From: Mycobacterium sp. EPa45
Lineage (GTDB): Bacteria; Actinomycetota; Actinomycetes; Mycobacteriales; Mycobacteriaceae
Assembly: GCF_001021385.1 (NCBI RefSeq)
Contig: NZ_CP011773.1
Coordinates: 3,534,001-3,598,000 of the forward strand
Direction of reading: 5' to 3'
Length of the DNA stretch: 64,000 nucleotides
Each line of letters opens with the position of its first letter. Within the stretch, counting starts at the first letter, position 1. A program made the position numbers and the translations under genes. This document shows, piece by piece, positions 50,979-59,388 of this stretch. The notes under the pieces are model-generated. The model ran no database searches, was not told the origin of the DNA, and saw only the letters and a program-made list of their open reading frames with translations.

Positions 50979-52978
50979 CAGCGCGCCTTCCGTTCGATAC
51001 AGGCGACCTGGTGCGGACTTCCGGGGATTCCTTCCAGGCGCACGTCGAGTTCGATGTCGCTACAGGTGTCGACTGCGATGGGGCACCTCGGATGGAAGGC
51101 GCATCCGGTCGGCGGCGACAGGGGGCTGGCGGGTTCGCCGGCCAGCACCCGGCAATCGCGGCCCAGATCGGGAATCGCGTCGACCAGCGCCTGGGTGTAG
51201 GGATGGGTCGGCCGGCCGATGACGTCTTCGGCGGGCCCGATCTCGACGATCCGGCCCAGGTACATCACCGCGATGCGGTCGGCCACCACCCGCGCCACCG
51301 ACAGGTCGTGCGTCACGAACACCACCGACATGTCGAGGGTGCGGCGCAACTCCCCGATCAGGTTGAGCACCGAAGCCGCGAGCGACACGTCCAGCGCGCT
51401 GGTCGGCTCGTCGCAGAGCAGCACCTGCGGCGGGATGACGGTGGCCCGTGCCAGCGAAACCCGTTGCCGCTGACCACCGGACAGCTGCGCGGCCCGCGAT
51501 TTGACCACATCCAAGGGCAGCCCCACCCGCTCGAGCACCGCGGCGACGGCGTCCTTGCGCTCAGCCCGCGACATCGACGTCTCGCGCAGCCGCTCCCCGA
51601 TCAGCTCACCGACCGAAAGCCAGGGCGTCAGCGAGGCGCCGGCGTCCTGAAAGACCATCTGCGGGCGCCGGCTGCCGGCCAGCTCGACCTCACCGGTGGT
51701 CGGCTTCTCCAGCCCGGCGATGGTCCTCAGCAGGGTCGACTTGCCCGAGCCGCTCTCCCCCACCAGTGCCACCGATTCGCCCTGCGCGACGGTCAGCGAC
51801 ACGCCGCGAAGCGCCTGCAGTTTGCCTCCCGACGCTCCGGAACGGTCGAGCCGCCGGCGGCGCACCGTGAACGTCTTGGTGATGGCGCGGGCATCGACAG
51901 CGGGCGGCTGATCAACGCAGATCTCGACCCGATCGGCGAAAACGTCAGCCTCGGCCGCGATCACATCGGCCAGTTCTGTCCGCATCTGCGCGGGCTCGAC
52001 GATGCAGGCACTGACCCGGTCGGTGGCGACCAATACCGGATCCGGTGGTGTCGCCGAGCATTCCGGCCGGGCCAGCGCACACCGCGGGACGAAGGGGCAG
52101 CCGGGCAGCGGCGCGCTTGCGCTGGGCACCTGGCCCGCCATCGCCGCCAGTGGACGATCGCGGGCGGTGTCCAGGGTCAGGCGTGATTGCAGCAGGCCGT
52201 GGGTGTACGGGTGCGCCGGAGTAGCGAGAACATCTGCGGTTGGCCCGATCTCGGCGATCCGCCCGGCGTAGAGCACGGCGATGCGATCGGCGATCTGGGC
52301 GGCGACGCCGAGGTCGTGGGTGATCAGCACAATGCTGCAGCCGATCTCGGCACGCAGCCGCTGCAGCAGAGCCAGCACCTGTGCCTGCACCGTGACGTCG
52401 AGGGCGGTGGTCGGTTCGTCGGCGATGATCAGCTCGGGGTCGCCGGCGACGGCGATCGCGATCATCACCCGCTGGCGCAGGCCACCAGACAGTTCGTGCG
52501 GGTACGCCCGCATCCGCCGCTCGGGGTCCGGAATGCCAACCGCAGTAAGCAGTTTCAGCGCCGCCTCGCGGCTGCCGGCCACCTCTTCCACCTGCTTGCC
52601 GATCCGCATGGTGGGGTTGAGCGAGGTCATCGGGTCCTGGAACACCGCTCCGAGGTCGAGCCGCCGGACCTTTCGCAATTCTTTGGCGGCGCCGGTGAGC
52701 ATGTCGGTGCCGCAGACCGCAACGCTGCCAACGGTCTTCGCCGCACCGAGCAGACCGAGCATGCTGAAACCGAGCACGCTCTTGCCCGAGCCGGATTCGC
52801 CGACCAGGCCGACGATTTCGCCGGGTGTGATCCGTAGCGACACACCTCGTAGCGCATGCACGTCCCTGCCGTTGCGGCGGAACGTGACACACAGATCGTC
52901 CACTGCCGCCACCACGTCGCCGCGCGGCGTCGTCGCCGGGGCGTCAGGTCGTAGCGCAACACTTGCGGCGCTCGCCAT
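50978..52978 (-). CDS. Fused double ATPase of peptide/nickel-type ABC importer (DppD-DppF)
   Basis: A 666-residue protein with two ABC ATPase domains. NBD1 has GESGSGKSVLG, the signature ELSGGLRQRV and a Walker B ending IADEPTTALD, then the oligopeptide C-terminal block GCPFVPRCALARPEC. NBD2 has GESGSGKSTLL, LSGGQRQRV, LLCDEPTSALD and GCAFHPRCPIAVDTC. I start it at ATG 52978 with GGGAG about 8 nt upstream; a GTG at 53023 would add 15 residues. It is the first gene of the allantoin operon, divergent from the TetR gene. Confidence 0.92.
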   Translation of the reverse strand: MASAASVALRPDAPATTPRGDVVAAVDDLCVTFRRNGRDVHALRGVSLRITPGEIVGLVGESGSGKSVLGFSMLGLLGAAKTVGSVAVCGTDMLTGAAKELRKVRRLDLGAVFQDPMTSLNPTMRIGKQVEEVAGSREAALKLLTAVGIPDPERRMRAYPHELSGGLRQRVMIAIAVAGDPELIIADEPTTALDVTVQAQVLALLQRLRAEIGCSIVLITHDLGVAAQIADRIAVLYAGRIAEIGPTADVLATPAHPYTHGLLQSRLTLDTARDRPLAAMAGQVPSASAPLPGCPFVPRCALARPECSATPPDPVLVATDRVSACIVEPAQMRTELADVIAAEADVFADRVEICVDQPPAVDARAITKTFTVRRRRLDRSGASGGKLQALRGVSLTVAQGESVALVGESGSGKSTLLRTIAGLEKPTTGEVELAGSRRPQMVFQDAGASLTPWLSVGELIGERLRETSMSRAERKDAVAAVLERVGLPLDVVKSRAAQLSGGQRQRVSLARATVIPPQVLLCDEPTSALDVSLAASVLNLIGELRRTLDMSVVFVTHDLSVARVVADRIAVMYLGRIVEIGPAEDVIGRPTHPYTQALVDAIPDLGRDCRVLAGEPASPLSPPTGCAFHPRCPIAVDTCSDIELDVRLEGIPGSPHQVACIERKAR

Positions 52979-53114
52979 GCAGGGTCTCCCGAGGGTCAGA
53001 AGGGTCCACGAAGATGCGCTCACCGCTGAGCCATCAGCCTGTCGATTGACAGTTTTGCGGGCCTCCCGTCACGGTGGGTGTCGCTGGCGTAACCAAACCA
53101 AGACGGCGCGTAAC

Positions 53115-53126
53115 CGATACGTATCG
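53115..53126. promoter_or_regulatory. 12-bp perfect palindrome in divergent promoter region
   Basis: CGATACGTATCG is a perfect 12-bp palindrome between the ABC ATPase start (52978, minus strand) and the TetR start (53175, plus strand). It is flanked by GCGCG on the left and CGCGC on the right. Its spacing of only 3 bp to the larger inverted repeat next to it suggests a common regulatory region. It is a candidate operator for the operon regulator. Confidence 0.55.
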
Positions 53127-53129
53127 CGC

Positions 53130-53151
53130 GTTTCTGTCGTGTGACAGAAAC
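53130..53151. promoter_or_regulatory. Candidate TetR operator, 9-bp-arm inverted repeat
   Basis: GTTTCTGTC-GTGT-GACAGAAAC is a perfect inverted repeat with 9-bp arms and a 4-bp centre, 24 bp upstream of the TetR start. Related half-sites, GACAGTTTT near 53047 and TCTGTCTTTTC near 53160, flank it. Size and position fit the operator of the divergent TetR gene, which would then control both itself and the eleven-gene operon. Confidence 0.65.
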
Positions 53152-53174
53152 GGCCCGGGTCTGTCTTTTCGCAG

Positions 53175-53852
53175 GTGATGTGGGTCAACATCGGATCCAT
53201 GGAGACAACGCGGGCGGGCCGCCCGCGCTTGACCGAGCGCCGCAGGCCCGGCACGACCGCCCGGGACGAGATCCTCGATGCTGCCGCCGAGCTGTTCACC
53301 ACTCGCGGCTATGCCAGCACCTCCACCCGGGCCATCGCCGAGGCGGTGGGTATTCGGCAGGCCTCGCTGTATCACTACTTCAAGACCAAGGACGAGCTGC
53401 TGTCGGCGCTTTTGCATCAGACCGTCACCCCGACCCTGGCCTTCCTCGCCGAACTGGAACAGGATTCGGCGGCCCGCACCCTGCACGCCCTGGCCGCCTT
53501 CGACGGCGCCCAGCTGCTGACGTCGCGATGGAACCTGGGCGCGCTTTATCTATTGCCCGAGCTCCGCGAGGCCCGGCTGGCCGCGTTCTGGACCGAACGT
53601 GAGCGACTACGGCTGTCCTACCTCGACCTGAGCCGCACCGTTCTGGCGGCGACCGGCATCGCCGAAGACGCGGCCGACCTGCCCTTCCGCCTGGTCGAGT
53701 CCCTGGTGAACATGTGGACACCACCACCGCACCCCGATCCGGCCACACTGGCCGGCCACGTTGCCGATGCCTGCCTTCGAGTGCTCGGTGTCGGTGAAGA
53801 CGAGCTTGCTGCGCTGCGCGCGTCCGAACCTGCTGAGGCGGGACATTTGTAG
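53175..53852 (+). CDS. TetR-family regulator, probable controller of the allantoin operon
   Basis: A 225-residue TetR protein. The HTH occupies about residues 27-70 (ARDEILDAAAELFTTRGYAS, TSTRAIAEAVGIRQASLYHYF). The start is uncertain: GTG 53175, ATG 53178 or ATG 53199 (METTRAGRPRL), the last fitting the family best. The C-terminal domain is typical of ligand-binding TetR proteins. It is divergent from the transporter operon with palindromic operators between, so it probably responds to an imported ureide or its metabolite (inference). Confidence 0.9.
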   Translation: MMWVNIGSMETTRAGRPRLTERRRPGTTARDEILDAAAELFTTRGYASTSTRAIAEAVGIRQASLYHYFKTKDELLSALLHQTVTPTLAFLAELEQDSAARTLHALAAFDGAQLLTSRWNLGALYLLPELREARLAAFWTERERLRLSYLDLSRTVLAATGIAEDAADLPFRLVESLVNMWTPPPHPDPATLAGHVADACLRVLGVGEDELAALRASEPAEAGHL

Positions 53853-53861
53853 GATCAGCGC

Positions 53862-55301
53862 ATGCCGCTGGCCGAAGGCGAGACTTTCGCGGGTTACACG
53901 ATCCTGCGACTGCTGGGCGCGGGCGGAATGGGCGAGGTATACCTGGCGCAGCATCCCCGGTTGCCGCGCCACGACGCGCTCAAGGTGTTGCCCGCCTCGG
54001 TCAGCAGCGACGCCGAGTATCGCGCCCGGTTCGAGCGTGAGGCCGACATCGCCGCCACGCTATGGCACCCGCACATCGTCGGCGTCCACGATCGCGGCGA
54101 ATTCGAGGGTCAGCTCTGGATCGCCATGGATTATGTCGACGGCAACGATGCCGCCGATCTGCTGACGAAGTTTCCCAACGGCCTACCGCAGCGCGAAGTG
54201 CTCAACATCGTCACCGCGGTCGCCGAGGCGCTGGACTACGCACACCAACGCCACCTGTTGCACCGCGACGTCAAGCCCGCCAACATCCTGGTGTCCAAAC
54301 TGGACTCCGGCGAGGAACGAATCGTGTTGGCGGACTTTGGTATTGCCCGTTGGGACAACGATGCCAGTGGGCTGACGCAGACCAATATGACGGTTGGCAC
54401 GGTGTCGTATGCCGCGCCGGAACAACTGATGGGCCGCGATCTCGACGGGCGGGCCGACCAGTACGCACTGGCCGCCACCGCCTATCACCTGCTCACCGGC
54501 ACGCCGCCGTTCCCGCATTCCAATCCCGCGGTGGTGATCAGCCAACATCTGTCGGCGTTGCCACCGAGCCTGGCCGACCACCGCCCGGAACTCGCGAACC
54601 TCGACGCGGCATTGCGCAAGGCGTTGTCCAAAGACCCCGCCGAGCGCTTCGACCGTTGCGTGGACTTCGCGCGCGCCCTGTCCCACCACATCACCACACC
54701 GCTGTCCGGTGACGGCCTGACCGACCCCGAAGCCACCCGGCTCACCCCGATCACCGACGCCGCACCGATCGCCGAGCCGCCACCGCAGTCGCACAATCGG
54801 TGGCTGAAGGTCCTGCTCCCGCTGCTGCTGGTGCTGCTCGTCGTCGGTGTTGCCGCCGCATTCATCGCCGGGCGCAACCGCGGTGAGGACGTCGCGGCAA
54901 ACGATGTCCGCACCTCCACGACGACGACGTCGTCCACGACTCCTGTCGCGCCACCGCCACCGCCACCGCCACCGGTGACGACGACACCATCGGTCAGCGC
55001 GACCACCGACACCGTCACCGTCGCGCCGACCCCGACCGCGGTGATCGGTTCAGACTGCCGCGAGCCCGGCGCCACCGGTACCACAGCGGACGGTGCGACC
55101 GCCTACTGCACGCAGCTGCAGTACACCGATCGCTACCTGTGGTCGGTGCACCAGGACACGATCCCCAATCCAGTGATCACGTCGTCGCCGACGACGCCAC
55201 CTCCGACGGAGAACGAGTCCCCGGTGCGGATATGTATGCAGGAAACGGGGCACACCAGATTGCGATGCGCCGAGGAGATTTTGCGCGGCAACCGCGGCTA
55301 G
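53862..55301 (+). CDS. Transmembrane Ser/Thr protein kinase (PknF/PknJ-like)
   Basis: A 479-residue kinase. The N-terminal catalytic domain (about 10-275) has the glycine loop [11 protein letters not shown], Lys41, catalytic loop [15 protein letters not shown] and the activation segment [15 protein letters not shown]. One membrane helix (about 310-332) follows, then an external domain with a Thr/Pro-rich linker containing eight Pro in a row and four Cys ([30 protein letters not shown]) likely paired in disulfides. The start is an ATG with no strong ribosome site. The external domain probably senses an envelope signal. Confidence 0.92.
   Translation: MPLAEGETFAGYTILRLLGAGGMGEVYLAQHPRLPRHDALKVLPASVSSDAEYRARFEREADIAATLWHPHIVGVHDRGEFEGQLWIAMDYVDGNDAADLLTKFPNGLPQREVLNIVTAVAEALDYAHQRHLLHRDVKPANILVSKLDSGEERIVLADFGIARWDNDASGLTQTNMTVGTVSYAAPEQLMGRDLDGRADQYALAATAYHLLTGTPPFPHSNPAVVISQHLSALPPSLADHRPELANLDAALRKALSKDPAERFDRCVDFARALSHHITTPLSGDGLTDPEATRLTPITDAAPIAEPPPQSHNRWLKVLLPLLLVLLVVGVAAAFIAGRNRGEDVAANDVRTSTTTTSSTTPVAPPPPPPPPVTTTPSVSATTDTVTVAPTPTAVIGSDCREPGATGTTADGATAYCTQLQYTDRYLWSVHQDTIPNPVITSSPTTPPPTENESPVRICMQETGHTRLRCAEEILRGNRG
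54951..54974 (+). repeat. CCACCG hexamer repeat, four copies
   Basis: Four perfect CCACCG units in tandem encode the proline run of the kinase's extracellular linker. Such a run is prone to replication slippage, so copy number may vary between strains; each unit adds two prolines in frame. Confidence 0.9.
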
Positions 55302-55311
55302 GACCTATGCG

Positions 55312-56796
55312 ATGAGCGCCGACGACACCCCGCTGTGGTTGTTCGCCGACCAGCTCGGCCCGCAGGTGTACAGCGGTGAGCACGCGCACCGCCCGGTTCT
55401 CCTGGTCGAGGCCGCTTCCACACTGCGGCGCCGCCGTTACCACCGGCAGAAGCTGCACCTGGTGCTGTCCGCGTTGCGGCACGCCGCGGCTGAGCTCGGG
55501 GAGCGCGCCACCCTCCTTCGCAACGACACCTACGCCGAGGCGCTCCGCGATTACGGCAGGCCGGTGCTGGTGCACGAACCGACGTCGTTTGCCGCCGATC
55601 GCTTCGTCCGGCGCCTTCAGCGCGACGGCCTGGTCGCCGACATCCTGCCCACCCCGACATTCGCGCTGCCGCGCGCCGAATTCCGGCAGTGGGCCGGGGA
55701 CCGCCGAAAGTTCCGGATGGAGGATTTCTACCGGGAGCAGCGCCGGCGGTTCAGCGTGCTGATGGATGGCGCCGAGCCGGTAGGCGGCCGGTGGAACTTC
55801 GACACCGAGAATCGCGAATCACCGCCGAAGAACGAAGAACGACTCGACGTCGACGCGCCGTACCGACCACGCGAAGACGACATCGACGAGTCGGTGCGCC
55901 GTGACCTCGACGCCATGGATCTCGACACCGTCGGCGTCGACGGGCCGCGGCTGTTCGCAGTGACTCCGATCGAGGCGCAACGCGCGCTCAAACGATTCAT
56001 CGACCGGCGGCTACCGCTGTTCGGCCGCTACGAGGACGCCATGATGAGCAACGACTGGGCCATGGCGCATTCGCTGCTGTCGGTGCCGTTGAATCTCGGA
56101 GTGCTGCATCCGCTGGACGCGGTACACGCCGCGGAGCAGGCCTACCGGGACGGCACGGCGCCGCTGGCCGCGGCCGAGGGTTTCATCCGTCAGATCCTGG
56201 GCTGGCGGGAGTACATGTGGCACCTGTACTGGCACTTCGGGCCCGATTACCTGGGCGAGAACGCGTTGGCCGCCCAGACGCCGTTACCGGCGTGGTGGAC
56301 CGACCTCGATGCCGACTCGGTGACCGCGGAGTGTCTGCGGCATGCGTTGAGCGGGGTGCGGGACCGCGGATGGGCGCACCACATTCAGCGATTGATGGTG
56401 CTGGGAAGTCACGCGCTGCAGCGCGGCTACCAGCCGCGGGCGCTGACCGAGTGGTTCGCGACCGCCTTCGTCGACGGATTCGCGTGGGTGATGCCGACGA
56501 ACGTGATCGGCATGAGCCAGCACGCCGACGGCGGGATGCTGGCCACCAAGCCCTACACCTCGGGTGGTGCGTACGTGAACAAGATGAGCGACCACTGCCG
56601 CGACTGCCGCTTCGACCCCAAGGTCCGTCTCGGAGCCGACGCGTGCCCGTTCACCGCCGGTTATTGGGCCTTCGTGCATCGCCATCAGGAATTGCTGGCG
56701 CGCAACCGCCGCACGGCGCGAGCGGTGTCGTCGATGTCGCGGCTCTCGGACCTGGATGCCGTCGTCGAACAAGAACGTCACCGCGACACGTTCTAG
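55312..56796 (+). CDS. Fe-S bacterial cryptochrome/photolyase (PhrB-type, FeS-BCP)
   Basis: A 494-residue photolyase of the FeS-BCP/(6-4) PhrB family. Four cysteines (341, 429, 432, 445) match the [4Fe-4S] ligand spacing I recall for PhrB of Agrobacterium (88, 3, 13). The N-terminal alpha/beta antenna domain starts WLFADQLGPQV, and the FAD region has GWREYMWHLYWHFGPDYLG and GWAHHIQRLMVLG with the His pair needed for (6-4) repair. It should repair UV (6-4) lesions using light. It lies 10 nt after the kinase gene. Confidence 0.92.
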   Translation: MSADDTPLWLFADQLGPQVYSGEHAHRPVLLVEAASTLRRRRYHRQKLHLVLSALRHAAAELGERATLLRNDTYAEALRDYGRPVLVHEPTSFAADRFVRRLQRDGLVADILPTPTFALPRAEFRQWAGDRRKFRMEDFYREQRRRFSVLMDGAEPVGGRWNFDTENRESPPKNEERLDVDAPYRPREDDIDESVRRDLDAMDLDTVGVDGPRLFAVTPIEAQRALKRFIDRRLPLFGRYEDAMMSNDWAMAHSLLSVPLNLGVLHPLDAVHAAEQAYRDGTAPLAAAEGFIRQILGWREYMWHLYWHFGPDYLGENALAAQTPLPAWWTDLDADSVTAECLRHALSGVRDRGWAHHIQRLMVLGSHALQRGYQPRALTEWFATAFVDGFAWVMPTNVIGMSQHADGGMLATKPYTSGGAYVNKMSDHCRDCRFDPKVRLGADACPFTAGYWAFVHRHQELLARNRRTARAVSSMSRLSDLDAVVEQERHRDTF

Positions 56797-56925
56797 TCGG
56801 GCCTGCGCTGAAACGTTCTCCTGCCCTTGTGGCGATAGACGTCGCAAGAGGCTGGTGTGATCTGCTCGAAGAGCGACCTCCAAGCTCCCTGGGCTATGTT
56901 CGACCGGAGACAGACGGAGGTTGGA

Positions 56926-57339
56926 GTGAAGAGGCTCATCATGGTGGCCGCCGGCGCGCTTGCCGCAGGCTCAGCAGTAGCCGCCCTCAACATGGGGTCC
57001 AGCAGCGCCGACCCGAACGCCGGCGGCACGATGAACATCCTCGGCGAACCGTATTACAAGGCGGTCGCAATCCTGCACGCCCAAGGTATCCAGACAGTCT
57101 TCGGCGGCTCCGTGGGCAGTGACGTGCCCCAGGCGAAGTGTGTCGTTCAGAGCCAGAAATACCTGGCCAGCGGCAAGATGTCACTGATGCTGAACTGCAC
57201 CAAGGCCGCTCAGCCCGACGCGCCTGCGCCCAGCGGGCCGGGCCAGACTCCCGCACAGCAGATCCCCTCCGACGGTGGTTCCCGCCCGACTCCGGGTGCC
57301 CCCGGGACCGTCATCGTCACGCCGACTCAGGTCGGCTGA
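56926..57339 (+). CDS. Small secreted protein with Pro-rich tail
   Basis: A 137-residue secreted protein, mycobacterial type. I start it at GTG 56926 because GGAGG lies 5 nt upstream; the upstream ATG readings extend into untranslated sequence. The signal peptide (about 1-27, VKRLIMVAAGALAAGSAVA...) ends near SSADPNAG. The mature part has a compact domain (about 35-85: ILGEPYYKAVAILHAQGIQTVFGG, with two Cys) followed by a Pro/Gly/Thr tail. The compact part resembles PASTA-like or related mycobacterial secreted folds, but I assign no function. Confidence 0.8.
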   Translation: MKRLIMVAAGALAAGSAVAALNMGSSSADPNAGGTMNILGEPYYKAVAILHAQGIQTVFGGSVGSDVPQAKCVVQSQKYLASGKMSLMLNCTKAAQPDAPAPSGPGQTPAQQIPSDGGSRPTPGAPGTVIVTPTQVG

Positions 57340-57391
57340 CAGACCCGCTGGCGCTAGACTCCACGGCATTCACCGCCGGGAGGTTTCGCCC

Positions 57392-58291
57392 ATGCTGCGC
57401 CCACGCCGTTTCGAGCACGAGGTCGATCCGGGCCCGGTGCAGATCCAGGCTCGCAAGGTCGCCTTCAACGTCTCCGAAGCCCCGTTGCACTGGATTCCCG
57501 GCCACCCGGTCGCCTCGCATGTGGTGGGATTGCTCAACGTTGTCCTTCCGGTCGCCGAGCGCTGGTTCGTCGACACGTACAACGAGGCGTTGCCACTGGT
57601 GAAGGATCCCCGGCTCGCCGAGGACATGCGGGGGTTCATCGGTCAGGAGGCCACCCACGCCGACACCCACGAGCAGGTGCTGCAGGAGTTGATGGTGGCC
57701 CGCGGCGTGGATCCCGAGCCGATTCTGCGCCAGCTCGACTACGTCTTCGGCCAGGTGCTCTCACCCAGCCCCTCGTCTGATCCCCGAAAGCGGCTGAATC
57801 ATCTGTGTGACCGGCTGTGGCTGATCGCGGCGATCGAGCACTACACCGCGGTGCTCGGCGACTTCGCACTGAACTGCGCCTGGGACGACTACGGCGCAGA
57901 TCCCACACTGGTCGACGTGTTCCGCTGGCATGGCAGTGAAGAGGTCGAGCACCGCAATGTCGCACACGATGTCGCCGTCTACTTCCACGACAGCTATCTG
58001 GACCGGGTCCGGTCGATGGGCATGGCCGTAACCCTGATCGCCGGGTTCTTCAACCGCGGCTCGTGGTACCTGTGTCGCACCGACCCGACTCTGGACATGA
58101 GCTGGTGGCAGATGCAGCGGCTCCGGGCCAGAGATTCCAAGCTGGGTCTGCTACCCAAGTACCGCACGCTGTTCGGTACCACCACACTGACCTATTTCCG
58201 GCCGAACTATTCCCCCGAGGACGTCGGGTCCACCGCGCAAGCGGTGGCCTACCTGGCGAGCTCGCGCGCCGCGCGCGCCGCGCACCTGTGA
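57392..58291 (+). CDS. Ferritin-like di-iron protein, usually labelled metal-dependent hydrolase
   Basis: A 299-residue protein of the COG3687 family. Despite the hydrolase label, its ligand pattern is ferritin-like: Glu56, Glu86-x-x-His89 (GQEATH), Glu149 (AIEHY) and Glu184-x-x-His187 (EEVEH), i.e. E...ExxH...E...ExxH, the di-iron carboxylate signature. It overlaps the reductase gene downstream by 4 nt (GTGA), implying stoichiometric production of a two-component oxygenase or desaturase. GGGAGG lies 7 nt upstream of the ATG. Substrate unknown. Confidence 0.87.
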   Translation: MLRPRRFEHEVDPGPVQIQARKVAFNVSEAPLHWIPGHPVASHVVGLLNVVLPVAERWFVDTYNEALPLVKDPRLAEDMRGFIGQEATHADTHEQVLQELMVARGVDPEPILRQLDYVFGQVLSPSPSSDPRKRLNHLCDRLWLIAAIEHYTAVLGDFALNCAWDDYGADPTLVDVFRWHGSEEVEHRNVAHDVAVYFHDSYLDRVRSMGMAVTLIAGFFNRGSWYLCRTDPTLDMSWWQMQRLRARDSKLGLLPKYRTLFGTTTLTYFRPNYSPEDVGSTAQAVAYLASSRAARAAHL

Positions 58292-59388
58292 GAGTGCGGC
58301 TGCGGTCCGCGCCGCCGAGTGCATCGGGTCGCACCCGTCACGATGTGCTGCTGCGCCTCACCGATGTGTCGATCACGGCGCTGTGGGCCATCAGCGGCGC
58401 GGTACGCCGCCCGGCGGTCCCCGCGAACCGTGATCGCACGCTCACGCTGCAGGTCGTCGACCGCCAGGTCGTCGCGCGTGACCAGAACGTCGTTGCGCTG
58501 ACGCTGGCGGCCCCGGACCGGCGCCCACTGCCGGGCTGGCATCCCGGCGCGCACCTGGACATCCATCTGCCCAGCGGGCGGATCCGGCAGTACTCGCTGT
58601 GCGGGGATCCCGCGTTGATCACCAGCTATCGGATTGCGGTGCGCCGCATCCCCGACGGTGGTGGCGGCTCGATCGAGGTGCACGACGGCCTGGGGGTCGG
58701 GGCGACGGTGACCAGCGGCGGCCCGCGCAATGCCTTCCCACTGACCGTCCCCGGCTACGGTTCGCCCACGCAGCGGCTGCGGTTCGTCGCCGGCGGGATC
58801 GGCATCACGCCGATCCTGCCCATGCTGGGCCTGGCCGAGCGCCTGGGTGTCGACTGGTCGATGATCTACGCCGGCCGCAGCGAAGACTCCATCCCGTTCC
58901 TCGACGAGGTACGCAGATTCGGCGAGCGCGTGCAGGTCCGCACCGATGATGTCCACGGGCTACCAACCGCCGCAGACCTTTTGGGTGATTGCCCGGACGG
59001 AACGACCGTCTACACATGTGGACCCGCGCCGATGCTGACCGCGATCCGCACCGCCCTGGCCGGCCGCGACGATGTCGAATTGCACTTCGAGCGGTTCGCC
59101 GCCGCCCCGGTGGTCGACGGCACGACGTTCACTGCGGTCATTGCCTCCACCGGCGCCACCGTGTCGGTACATCGCCACGAGACCCTGTTGTCCGCCCTGC
59201 AGCGGGAACAGGTAGCCACCCCGTACTCCTGCCGGCAGGGATTCTGCGGCACCTGCCGCACTCGGGTGCTCGATGGTGTTGTGCAGCACCGGGATACGCT
59301 GCTCACCGAACCGGAGCGCGCTGACGGAATGATGCTTACCTGCGTGTCGCGCGCGCCCGAAGGCGGCCATCTGAGACTGGATCTGTAG
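58288..59388 (+). CDS. [2Fe-2S] ferredoxin-NAD(P)H reductase (PDR/oxygenase reductase type)
   Basis: A 366-residue reductase with an N-terminal FMN/FAD-binding barrel (about 50-150; RQYSLCGDP), an NAD-binding domain (GGIGITPILPMLGL at 169-182; CGPAPM) and a C-terminal plant-type ferredoxin with Cys315, 320, 323 and 352. Domain order flavin-NAD-[2Fe-2S] is that of phthalate-dioxygenase-reductase-type enzymes. GTG 58288 overlaps the upstream di-iron gene stop. It should feed electrons from NAD(P)H to that protein. The stop directly abuts the convergent gene. Confidence 0.9.
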   Translation: MRVRLRSAPPSASGRTRHDVLLRLTDVSITALWAISGAVRRPAVPANRDRTLTLQVVDRQVVARDQNVVALTLAAPDRRPLPGWHPGAHLDIHLPSGRIRQYSLCGDPALITSYRIAVRRIPDGGGGSIEVHDGLGVGATVTSGGPRNAFPLTVPGYGSPTQRLRFVAGGIGITPILPMLGLAERLGVDWSMIYAGRSEDSIPFLDEVRRFGERVQVRTDDVHGLPTAADLLGDCPDGTTVYTCGPAPMLTAIRTALAGRDDVELHFERFAAAPVVDGTTFTAVIASTGATVSVHRHETLLSALQREQVATPYSCRQGFCGTCRTRVLDGVVQHRDTLLTEPERADGMMLTCVSRAPEGGHLRLDL

